Shown piece by piece: positions 1-4,887 of a DNA stretch of 8,081 bases. The notes below the pieces were generated by a model, which worked only from the letters and a program-made list of their open reading frames with translations, did not search any database and was not told the origin of the DNA. This DNA is from Oligoflexaceae bacterium. GTDB lineage: Bacteria; Bdellovibrionota_B; Oligoflexia; Oligoflexales; Oligoflexaceae. The DNA lies in assembly GCA_947474445.1 (NCBI GenBank), contig CANJJY010000202.1, positions 1 to 8,081 on the forward strand. The letters run 5' to 3'. Every line of letters starts with the position of its first letter. Position 1 is the first letter of the stretch. The position numbers and the translations under genes were made by a program.

Positions 1-119
1 ACGTGGAACATCACCCCTTCGTTTCACGTGGAACATCACCCCTCCGTTTCACGTGGAACATCACCCCTCCGTTTCACGTGGAACATCACCCCTCCGTTTC
101 ACGTGGAACACCACCCCTC
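1..119. repeat. parS: Tandem array of parS-like sites (25-bp direct repeats)
   Basis: The 16-mer cGTTTCACGTGGAACA occurs at 20-35, 45-60, 70-85 and 95-110, and the right part of another copy (ACGTGGAACA) is at 1-10, so the array continues left of the window. The copies are identical, point the same way, have a period of exactly 25 bp and are separated by a 9-bp spacer, TCACCCCTC (with TCACCCCTT after the first copy and CCACCCCTC after the last). Read on the minus strand, each copy is TGTTCCACGTGAAACg, matching the known chromosomal parS consensus (TGTTCCACGTGAAACA type) at 15 of 16 positions. ParB, the CTP-dependent clamp of ParABS chromosome segregation, loads at such sites and recruits SMC. 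The match to parS and the location near oriC make this function likely. A tandem, iteron-like arrangement is more typical of plasmid centromeres than of chromosomal parS, which are usually scattered. Confidence 0.85.
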
Positions 120-920
120 TAGATTTAGCTGGGGAAAGCAGATTCTTGTTTTAACAGATCGCCTTTTAAATCCTCTCGAGGCCTTCGCGAGAGCAGTCTA
201 CAAGTACCTGCCAAGATTTTTCTTGGTTCAGACGGGCCCATGAATATTCAGCAGAGAAAGAGGGGATAGGAATTCAGCAGACAAGAAAATAGTTTGGAAG
301 AAATTGAGGATCTTCGAGATGCGAACAAATGGGGTTTTTATCAGTGGTTCATTTGGGAGGATTTTATGGTTGAAAAAGTTGAATCTCTGTGTCGCCGCTA
401 CGGTTTTGCTCATCGATTTTCTTGAATTTTTGAGCCTGAAAACGCTGAAGAAAACTCAAAAGATCTGATTTCTCATAACTGACAAAGAAAAAGTTCCATT
501 ATTCTCATGAATGGTGCTTTTTTTGTGCTTAAAAGAAAAATCTTTAGCTCCATGTCTTTGGAAACTAACTGATTTTAGTCACATCAGCACTAAAAACAGC
601 AGGAGTTTATCCTTTTGGGAAGCGCTGTTTTGTAAATTGCATGAAGTCAGCTCATTCATCTTTTCAAAATGCCAAAAAATGCTGTGAGGCAATACTTTGA
701 GTAAAGAAAAGAGCTTCTACGCTCGAAAAAACAGCTAGAGCCAACAATTTTTGGCTAGTTTGGCAGAAAACAAGAAGATGTCGAGCCACATTCCTATTTT
801 TGCAAAAGGAATAAGTGAACGATTGAGGAACAATGTAGCAAAGGTTTGATAGATCTCGGTTTCATGAAAGAAGAAGGAGCAGAGGATGGAATAGCAAGGT
901 TTACGAGAGGAGGAGGGTCG
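120..920. other. Gene-free, A/T-rich region between parS elements
   Basis: No open reading frame here has convincing coding character, and I recognise no RNA gene. The region is visibly richer in A and T than the flanking genes. Weak signals seen: a micro-ORF at 366-425 (19 codons plus stop) preceded by a strong GGGAGGA Shine-Dalgarno-like sequence five bases upstream; its frame is open back to 270; a 10-bp direct repeat ATTCAGCAGA at 246-255 and 272-281; a 7-bp stem (TTTTAGT 573-579 with ACTAAAA 589-595); and a hairpin at 735-758. These could be remnants of a decayed gene, a small RNA, or chance. The stretch lies between the parS array and the single parS at 923. Confidence 0.6.
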
Positions 921-922
921 AG

Positions 923-938
923 TGTTCCACGTGAAACA
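923..938. other. parS: Single perfect parS site
   Basis: TGTTCCACGTGAAACA is an exact copy of the widely conserved chromosomal parS sequence bound by ParB (Spo0J). The flanking bases extend the near-palindrome two more on each side (AG before, CT after). Its orientation is opposite to the copies at 20-110. It lies four bases from the T-run of the atp operon terminator, so it is placed where transcription from the right should end before reaching it. Its partner ParB is not encoded in the window. Confidence 0.92.
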
Positions 939-941
939 CTC

Positions 942-970
942 AAAAAAAAGTGGCGCTAGTGCGCCACTTT
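942..970 (-). terminator. Rho-independent terminator of the atp operon
   Basis: On the minus strand a perfect 10-bp stem, AAAGTGGCGC (complement of 961-970) and GCGCCACTTT (complement of 947-956), encloses a 4-nt loop (957-960). It runs directly into eight T residues (complement of 942-949). It begins three bases beyond the atpE stop codon, so it ends the leftward Fo operon. The stem is symmetrical, but on the + strand there is no gene to terminate, so the leftward role is favoured. Confidence 0.9.
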
Positions 971-973
971 ATC

Positions 974-1294
974 TCACAATTTGCCGTACAGTAGAAAGGC
1001 CACGATGAAACCCATGATCGCCTGGAACTCGATCAGAGCAAGGGCGATAATCATCGGCGTAAACACCTTGTCTGCCGAAGTCGGATTGCGTGCAATCCCT
1101 GAAAGTGCTGCGTCAGCAGCCCGACCTTGACCTAGTGTGCCGCCCAGGGCTGCCAGACCGATAGCGAGGGCAGAACCTACAGCTATCAAGCCAGAGTTAC
1201 CAGAAGCAGCTGCTCCGCCGTCCTGAGCAAGCGCCAAGGAGCTGACGATGAGCCCACCAAGAACTGCCAAAAAATTCCCAAACTTACGCTTCAT
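974..1294 (-). CDS. atpE: ATP synthase Fo subunit c
   Basis: Subunit c forms the rotating membrane ring of F-type ATP synthase. The 106-residue product has a charged start (MKRK) and a hydrophobic stretch ending in ALA at residues 21-23, which looks like a signal peptide and would leave a mature protein of about 83 residues, the usual c-subunit length. Transmembrane helix 1 is about 35-60 and ends in GQGRAA; the polar loop is around IARNPTS (67-73), which would contact F1; helix 2 is about 78-104. The ion-carrying carboxylate is Glu89 in LIEFQ. Gln56 is present, as in Na+-binding rings, but Phe90 and Gln91 occupy the positions after Glu where Na+ enzymes have Ser/Thr, so proton coupling is favoured. 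It is the last gene of the operon, 31 nt after atpB and followed by a terminator. The ribosome site is weak (GGGG five bases before ATG). Confidence 0.96.
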   Translation of the reverse strand: MKRKFGNFLAVLGGLIVSSLALAQDGGAAASGNSGLIAVGSALAIGLAALGGTLGQGRAADAALSGIARNPTSADKVFTPMIIALALIEFQAIMGFIVAFLLYGKL

Positions 1295-1325
1295 AGGTTA
1301 CCCCGCTCACAAAAAAGAAAGGATG

Positions 1326-2123
1326 TTAATGATCATGCGATATCGCCATGAAAATATAGATGCTGCTCAGCAGTGTGAACACGAAGCTTTGCAGACAGGC
1401 TACTAGGAGGCCAAAAAACAACAGAAACGATGGCAAAACAAGCTTCGTGAGATCGGTGAAGACCGAAAGAACAAGGTGATCACCAAATATATTGCCGTAA
1501 AGACGCAAAGCCAATGATAGAGGTCTTGCCAGCATACCGACCGATTCGATGACGAAGATGATTGGCATCATCACCAGCAGGGGACCGGCAAAGGTTCGCA
1601 GGTAGCCAAACACTCCATGTTCACGAATGCCCGCTGTGTTGAACACGAGAAAGATGAACAGGCCGAGAACCAGATTCGTGTTAATACTCTCCGTCGCAGG
1701 CGTAAATCCTGGCACAAGTCCCGAAAGATTGCTGACGAAAATAAAGAGAAAGATCGAAAAAAGTGGGGTGAGAAACGGTTTAACGCGTTCACTTCCGATA
1801 ACACTCGTTGCCGTGTCATAGACGAACTCAAGGACCATTTCAACGACTCCACGCAGGCTCATACGTCCCACTGGAGCCACATCTTTTCCAGCCTTCTTCA
1901 CCCCTGAACGATAGGCGATGCCTATGATCAAAGTCAAAATAAAGGTCAGCACCGCGCCGAGCACGGGTTTCAGTTCTTCTATATGGTGATGGTCATACCC
2001 AAAGCCATGAAGAATTAACTCATAGTAGCTGATAATCGGCGCCCCAGTCCCTGCCGCAAAGCTAAGTGAGCTCCAGAGAAGCAAGGTAAGAGGGACGAGG
2101 ATTTTCAATGTCTTCTTATCCAT
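1326..2123 (-). CDS. atpB: ATP synthase Fo subunit a
   Basis: Subunit a forms the two ion half-channels against the c ring. The reading frame is open to a TTG at 2189, but I choose the ATG at 2123 because the product then starts with a signal-like segment (MDKKTLKILVPL, ending SFAAG near residue 25), and an AAAGGA lies 11 bases upstream. This gives 265 residues, close to the family norm. Visible family features: a hydrophobic helix at 53-71; the SNLSGLVPGFTPATESINTN segment (131-150); the essential arginine Arg207 in SLALRLYGNIFGDHL (equivalent to E. coli Arg210), which contacts the c-ring carboxylate; and Gln245 in the last helix (E. coli Gln252). A His-rich loop (DHHH, 44-47) lies on the N-terminal side. 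It stands about 100 nt after the AtpI-like gene and just before atpE. Confidence 0.95.
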   Translation of the reverse strand: MDKKTLKILVPLTLLLWSSLSFAAGTGAPIISYYELILHGFGYDHHHIEELKPVLGAVLTFILTLIIGIAYRSGVKKAGKDVAPVGRMSLRGVVEMVLEFVYDTATSVIGSERVKPFLTPLFSIFLFIFVSNLSGLVPGFTPATESINTNLVLGLFIFLVFNTAGIREHGVFGYLRTFAGPLLVMMPIIFVIESVGMLARPLSLALRLYGNIFGDHLVLSVFTDLTKLVLPSFLLFFGLLVACLQSFVFTLLSSIYIFMAISHDH

Positions 2124-2224
2124 AAGGGAGACAATCCTTTCTACCCGACGAAATGAGAATTGGGATGTCTTTACTATATGATTTCTCAACCAATGAACAG
2201 CCCAAAATACAAGAAACTACCTTC

Positions 2225-2626
2225 TCACTGCCCCTGTTGAAGATTGAGAGTGCGAAGATAACGCATGACAAGTATCCAAGTGAGAACTAACAAAGAAATC
2301 AGCGAACCACCAGCGAGATAGAGACCTGGGAGTGCATAACGAACGAGCATTACGTAAAGGGCACCTACGAGCCCGGCCAACTTTAAAGCGCTGCCGAGGG
2401 TAATAATAAGACGGAGGCGTTTTTGCTTAACGCTTGGCGCGACCGCTGCAAGGAGCAGGCTTCGATAAAGCTTGGCTATCGAGAGGTAGTTGAGAGCAAA
2501 TAGTACATATCCAGCCGCACAAGTGGCCAGCTCTCGACGGTCGCTGTATGGAGCTAGAAGAGCTAGAGTGACAAAGAGTCCCAACCCCAGGCCTACCGTA
2601 CCGTGGCGATCAACGTTTGGTTTCAT
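2225..2626 (-). CDS. atpI: AtpI-like ATP synthase assembly protein
   Basis: The frame is open upstream to 2749, but the part before 2626 lies within the upstream gene in another frame. The ATG at 2626 has GGAAG nine bases before it and gives 133 residues with four predicted membrane helices: about 11-26, 35-52, 72-96 and 100-121, the last two following a basic segment (KQKRLRL, 68-74). Four helices, small size and place directly before atpB fit the ATP-synt_I family (AtpI), whose members help c-ring assembly. No diagnostic motif is visible to me, so the call rests on topology and position. It overlaps the end of the AtpZ-like gene by 17 bp, which points to translational coupling. Confidence 0.7.
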   Translation of the reverse strand: MKPNVDRHGTVGLGLGLFVTLALLAPYSDRRELATCAAGYVLFALNYLSIAKLYRSLLLAAVAPSVKQKRLRLIITLGSALKLAGLVGALYVMLVRYALPGLYLAGGSLISLLVLTWILVMRYLRTLNLQQGQ

Positions 2627-2864
2627 TGAGGGGAGCTTCCTTGTCGACGTCTTGATTTTTTTGCGACTGGATGAGAACGCGGAATACGACATACCAGGAC
2701 CGAATGATGAGAAGCAAGCCGAAAACATATGTATATTTTGACCAGTCAAAGTCCCTCGGGTAGTGTTCGTTCAAATAGCTTCCTAGGTACCACGCTAGGC
2801 CGATGTAGCAAATCGTCTCAAAGTTTGCCGACAAGACCAAGCCGAAATTGCGATATGCTTTCAT
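2610..2864 (-). CDS. AtpZ-like small membrane protein of the atp operon
   Basis: This 84-residue protein opens the Fo operon. The start at 2864 is favoured by a strong AAGGAA six bases before ATG; a longer frame from a GTG at 2903 lacks such a site. Two membrane helices are visible, about 16-30 (ETICYIGLAWYLGSYL) and 46-64 (YVFGLLLIIRSWYVVFRVL), joined by a short polar segment (NEHYPRDFDWSK), with a charged, hydrophilic tail (66-84). Two helices with a short loop, and position as first gene before atpI and atpB, match the ATPase_gene1 (AtpZ) family, suggested to form a Mg2+/Ca2+ carrier or assembly aid with AtpI. The glycine and Asp/Thr/Pro loop pattern of the family is only partly kept, so the call is tentative. 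Confidence 0.6.
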   Translation of the reverse strand: MKAYRNFGLVLSANFETICYIGLAWYLGSYLNEHYPRDFDWSKYTYVFGLLLIIRSWYVVFRVLIQSQKNQDVDKEAPLNETKR

Positions 2865-2870
2865 GTTATA

Positions 2871-2888
2871 TTCCTTCCGATGCGAAGG
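2871..2888 (-). promoter_or_regulatory. Ribosome binding site of the AtpZ-like gene with a small hairpin
   Basis: On the minus strand AAGGAA (complement of 2871-2876) sits six bases before the ATG and decides the start at 2864. CCTTC (complement of 2884-2888) could pair with GAAGG (complement of 2873-2877) to form a 5-bp stem with a 6-nt loop that partly covers this site. The stem is short, so a regulatory role is only a possibility. Confidence 0.4.
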
Positions 2889-2979
2889 CCTGCACCCTGC
2901 CACATCACTCTCGCAGTGTCCTTGACGACAAGCTATGCGAAAGTTCTACGTCGCCTCGCGGTGCGGGCTTTTTGCAATT

Positions 2980-2988
2980 TTATCCACA
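2980..2988 (+). promoter_or_regulatory. DnaA box upstream of dnaA
   Basis: TTATCCACA is a perfect match to the 9-bp DnaA box consensus. It lies 161 bp before the dnaA start, in the region between dnaA and the divergent atp operon. Such single boxes commonly mediate autoregulation of dnaA or link the upstream and downstream halves of a bipartite origin; which of these applies here is inference. If the candidate atp promoter at 3017-3045 is real, the box would lie in the transcribed atp leader. Confidence 0.8.
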
Positions 2989-3016
2989 GCCTCATGCATA
3001 TTTTAAGTGTCTGTAA

Positions 3017-3045
3017 TTTTTAAAGAAAAGAAGCAGGTCTTTCAA
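3017..3045 (-). promoter_or_regulatory. Candidate promoter of the atp operon
   Basis: Read on the minus strand, TTGAAA (complement of 3040-3045) is followed after 17 bases by TAAAAA (complement of 3017-3022). This resembles sigma70 -35 and -10 elements (4 of 6 matches in the -10). Transcription would start near 3010 and give a leader of about 145 nt. Many A/T-rich stretches fit such a pattern by chance, so confidence is low. Confidence 0.3.
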
Positions 3046-3046
3046 C

Positions 3047-3074
3047 TTGATAAGGCCTTCACCCCTGTGATACT
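3047..3074 (+). promoter_or_regulatory. Candidate promoter of dnaA
   Basis: TTGATA (3047-3052) matches the -35 consensus at 5 of 6 positions. After 16 bases comes GATACT (3069-3074), which has 4 of 6 matches to the -10 and is preceded by TGT, an extended -10 signal. The start would fall near 3081, giving a leader of about 70 nt. It stands back to back with the candidate atp promoter, the two -35 elements being only one base apart. Confidence 0.4.
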
Positions 3075-3149
3075 TTTTCACATTCCGTCAGTCATTACGT
3101 CCTTCGGAAAATCCGATCCGTAGCAACAGAAGGCCAGGACTCCCAACTC

Positions 3150-4631
3150 ATGCAAAATATTTTCCCATCTCACGGAAACGAAATGAAGGCTCGTGCGCCC
3201 AGCCTCGAGGCCGCGAGTTCAGACAGTTGGGTTCGTATAAAAGAAACTTTGCGACAGATGCTATCTGCCGACGATTTTGCGCGCTGGATCGACCCCTTAA
3301 AGTCCAAAGCAGTATCCGAATCAGAGATTGTCATTACGTTCCCGGATATGGCCGCCTATCAAAAAGTTCTGGGCAGCTTTATGGATCAATTGGATTTTTG
3401 TAAAGCTACCCTCGGCTTACCCTTCTTGTTTCGGTTTGAGATCGAAGGTGCGGAGACGACAGATTCCGAAACATTAGAACATCTGGATTTCGACTCTTTA
3501 GCGGACATCGCCCCTCCCCCGCCGGTTTTTGTTGGCTCGGATGCGGATTATGCAGAAGAGTATAAGGAAGGATCAAATACAGTTGCACGAGCCTTGACGC
3601 TGCAATCTCAGCTCAATCTCGAATACACATTTGAAACCTTCGTCAATGGTCCGAGCAACCAGTTTGCACATGCGTCTTGTCTGGCCGTCGCAGATGCCCC
3701 AGGTCAGACTTACAATCCCTTATTTCTCTATGGGGGCACGGGTCTCGGTAAAACCCACCTTTTACATGCGGTCGGAAACAAGGTTCTCAAAAGCAAGCAT
3801 AATGCCGTGATTACATACATCACGAGCGAACGATTCATGAATGAAATGATCTATTGTCTTCGTTTTAATAAAATGTGGGATTTTCGGAGAAAGTACCGCA
3901 ATTGCGATGTATTGCTCGTCGACGATATTCAGTTCATTTCAGGTAAAGAACGAACCCAAGAGGAATTCTTCCATACCTTTAATGCCCTTTACGAAGCCAA
4001 AAAACAGATTGTCGTCACGTCAGATATTTTCCCTCAGGATATCCCTGACATAGAAGACCGCCTGCGCAACCGTTTTCAATGGGGACTCATTGCCGACATA
4101 CAAGCACCTGATATCGAACATCGCGTTGCGATCTTGATGAATAAGGCTGAGAAGCAAGGCGTCATCCTGCATCCTGATGTGGCTTCTTATATTGCAACTC
4201 ATGCAAAAGGTAATATTCGGGTCCTCGAAGGCGCTTTAAGGCGTGTAATCGCCTTCGCTGCCTTACAGGGGCGCCCCATCAACACCCAGCTGGCAGCTGA
4301 AATCCTGCAGGACATTCTGGTTGATAAAAATGAGAGTAGTCTTTCAATTGAAGCCATACAAAAGATTGTAGCTGAGCATTTCAAATTGAAGGTCTCTGAT
4401 TTGAAATCGAAGAAGCGACAACGCGCTCTGTCTGTGCCAAGGCAGATTGCGATGTTTCTCTGCCGCGTCCGCACACAATCATCGTTCCCAGAGATAGGAA
4501 CTTATTTTGGCGGCAAAGATCATACGACTGTGATGCACGCCGTCAAAAAAATCGAAAAAGATCGAAAGAAGGATTTAGAGTTACGGTCCCAGTTAGAAGC
4601 TATCGAACGAAAACTGGACCAGATTTCTTAA
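3150..4631 (+). CDS. dnaA: Chromosomal replication initiator protein DnaA
   Basis: DnaA is the AAA+ initiator that binds DnaA boxes, melts oriC and recruits the helicase. The 493-residue product is slightly longer than E. coli DnaA (467). Domain I (about 24-95) carries the FARWIDPL segment (43-50); domain II is a short acidic, proline-rich linker (about 100-150). In the AAA+ core are Walker A GGTGLGKT (195-202), Walker B VLLVDDIQF (254-262), sensor 1 VVTSD (288-292), the arginine finger in EDRLRNRF (302-309, Arg308 matching E. coli Arg285) and sensor 2 Arg357 in GNIRVLEGALRR. Domain IV has PRQIAM (430-435) and the DnaA signature GKDHTTVMHAVKKIEK (455-470). Ile293 replaces the usual basic residue after TSD. 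The ATG at 3150 has a weak AGGA ten bases upstream; a second ATG at 3183, before domain I begins, is a possible start. DnaA boxes lie on both sides of the gene. Confidence 0.98.
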   Translation: MQNIFPSHGNEMKARAPSLEAASSDSWVRIKETLRQMLSADDFARWIDPLKSKAVSESEIVITFPDMAAYQKVLGSFMDQLDFCKATLGLPFLFRFEIEGAETTDSETLEHLDFDSLADIAPPPPVFVGSDADYAEEYKEGSNTVARALTLQSQLNLEYTFETFVNGPSNQFAHASCLAVADAPGQTYNPLFLYGGTGLGKTHLLHAVGNKVLKSKHNAVITYITSERFMNEMIYCLRFNKMWDFRRKYRNCDVLLVDDIQFISGKERTQEEFFHTFNALYEAKKQIVVTSDIFPQDIPDIEDRLRNRFQWGLIADIQAPDIEHRVAILMNKAEKQGVILHPDVASYIATHAKGNIRVLEGALRRVIAFAALQGRPINTQLAAEILQDILVDKNESSLSIEAIQKIVAEHFKLKVSDLKSKKRQRALSVPRQIAMFLCRVRTQSSFPEIGTYFGGKDHTTVMHAVKKIEKDRKKDLELRSQLEAIERKLDQIS

Positions 4632-4649
4632 CAAAGGTCATTATGCGCC

Positions 4650-4692
4650 TGTGGATAAGCTGTGGAAAACCTGTGGATAAAGCTGTGGATAA
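4650..4692 (-). promoter_or_regulatory. Helically phased cluster of four DnaA boxes
   Basis: Four boxes face the same way, read as TGTGGATAA on the + strand: 4650-4658 (perfect), 4661-4669 (TGTGGAAAA, one mismatch), 4672-4680 (perfect) and 4684-4692 (perfect). Start-to-start spacing is 11, 11 and 12 bp, about one helical turn, so bound DnaA molecules would line up on one face of the DNA. A perfect 7-bp inverted repeat, TGCGCCT (4644-4650) and AGGCGCA (4696-4702), brackets the cluster. Confidence 0.92.
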
Positions 4693-4706
4693 AAGAGGCG
4701 CAAAAG

Positions 4707-4749
4707 TTATCCACAATTTAATCCCCAGCCTATCCACAGGTTTTGCACA
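4707..4749 (+). promoter_or_regulatory. Second DnaA box cluster, opposite orientation
   Basis: TTATCCACA at 4707-4715 is perfect, CTATCCACA at 4730-4738 has one mismatch, and TTTTGCACA at 4741-4749 has two mismatches and is a weak candidate. All read on the + strand, opposite to the cluster at 4650-4692, and the last two are again 11 bp apart. The change of orientation lies between 4692 and 4707. Confidence 0.8.
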
Positions 4750-4793
4750 GGCAGAAAATTCGATAAAACCATTAATTTCAATGGCTAAGCGAG

Positions 4794-4802
4794 TTATCCC
4801 CA
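4794..4802 (+). promoter_or_regulatory. DnaA box next to the unwinding region
   Basis: TTATCCCCA differs from the consensus at one position. It is followed by a GC-rich spacer (4803-4814) and then the DnaA-trio run. In the basal unwinding system this is the box from which the DnaA filament extends into the trios. Confidence 0.75.
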
Positions 4803-4814
4803 GTTAAGGGCCTC

Positions 4815-4835
4815 GTACTACTACTACTGTTATTA
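4815..4835 (+). other. DnaA-trio repeats (origin unwinding element)
   Basis: Read in triplets on the + strand from 4815 the sequence is GTA CTA CTA CTA CTG TTA TTA. Its complement is a chain of 3'-GAT-type trios, which DnaA binds as single strand in the described bacterial basal unwinding system. The order DnaA box (4794-4802), GC-rich spacer, trios, AT-rich stretch matches that system. Three of the seven trios are exact CTA, two more are TTA, one is CTG and the first is GTA. Confidence 0.8.
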
Positions 4836-4860
4836 GGGAATATAAATATCTCTAAGAAAA
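4836..4860. other. AT-rich stretch after the DnaA-trios
   Basis: This segment is made mostly of A and T (AATATAAATATCT at 4839-4851) and lies between the trio run and the dnaN ribosome site. It is the likely easily melted part of the duplex unwinding element and probably also contains the dnaN promoter, though I see no clear pair of promoter hexamers. Confidence 0.55.
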
Positions 4861-4876
4861 GAGAAGTAGTTGCCTC

Positions 4877-4881
4877 AGGAG
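4877..4881 (+). promoter_or_regulatory. Ribosome binding site that sets the dnaN start
   Basis: AGGAG stands six bases before GTG at 4888. It lies inside the frame that would result from the TTG at 4870, so it argues for the GTG start and against the longer version. Confidence 0.8.
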
Positions 4882-4887
4882 CGAAGC

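Larger units (their letters stand above)
4632..4869. other. oriC: Replication origin (oriC) between dnaA and dnaN
   Basis: The gap between the dnaA and dnaN genes contains no gene but a dense set of DnaA boxes, a GC-rich spacer, triplet repeats and an AT-rich stretch, in that order. This is the general architecture of bacterial oriC of the dnaA-dnaN type, as in Bacillus. The opposing box orientations, the DnaA-trio run and the AT-rich element place the likely unwinding site near 4815-4860, towards dnaN. The region is small and complete enough to act as a core origin; the perfect box at 2980 may add a second lobe upstream of dnaA. Confidence 0.9.

Noticed and set aside
1..119. CRISPR array
   Set aside because: The repeats are separated by near-identical 9-bp spacers rather than unique 30-40-bp ones, and the repeat is a parS palindrome.
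28..243. 71-codon ORF reading through the parS repeats
   Set aside because: Its first half is a translation of the repeats, whose 25-bp period shifts frame at each unit; no ribosome site or coding character.
496..524. Terminator-like CCATT/AATGG stem followed by seven Ts on the + strand
   Set aside because: A five-bp, A/T-rich stem with a 9-nt loop is too weak, and there is no + strand gene before it.
864..956. 31-codon ORF starting at an ATG and reading through parS 923-938 and the terminator
   Set aside because: It uses the parS and the hairpin as codons and has no ribosome binding site, so it is a chance frame.
1617..1907. 96-codon + strand ORF opposite atpB
   Set aside because: It is antisense to a clearly conserved gene, with a composition explained by the complementary strand.
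2124..2189. Longer atpB from the TTG at 2189
   Set aside because: The extra 22 residues have no membrane or family feature, and the ATG at 2123 begins a typical signal-like helix.
2173..2201. Internal promoter before atpB (TATAGT on the minus strand)
   Set aside because: The -10 hexamer is good but no acceptable -35 lies at 16-18 bases upstream, so it is not supported.
2953..2973. GC hairpin (GCCTCGC / GCGGGC with a bulge) followed by five Ts on the + strand
   Set aside because: It resembles a terminator, but no + strand gene lies upstream and the stem is short with a bulge; left as chance or a minor element.
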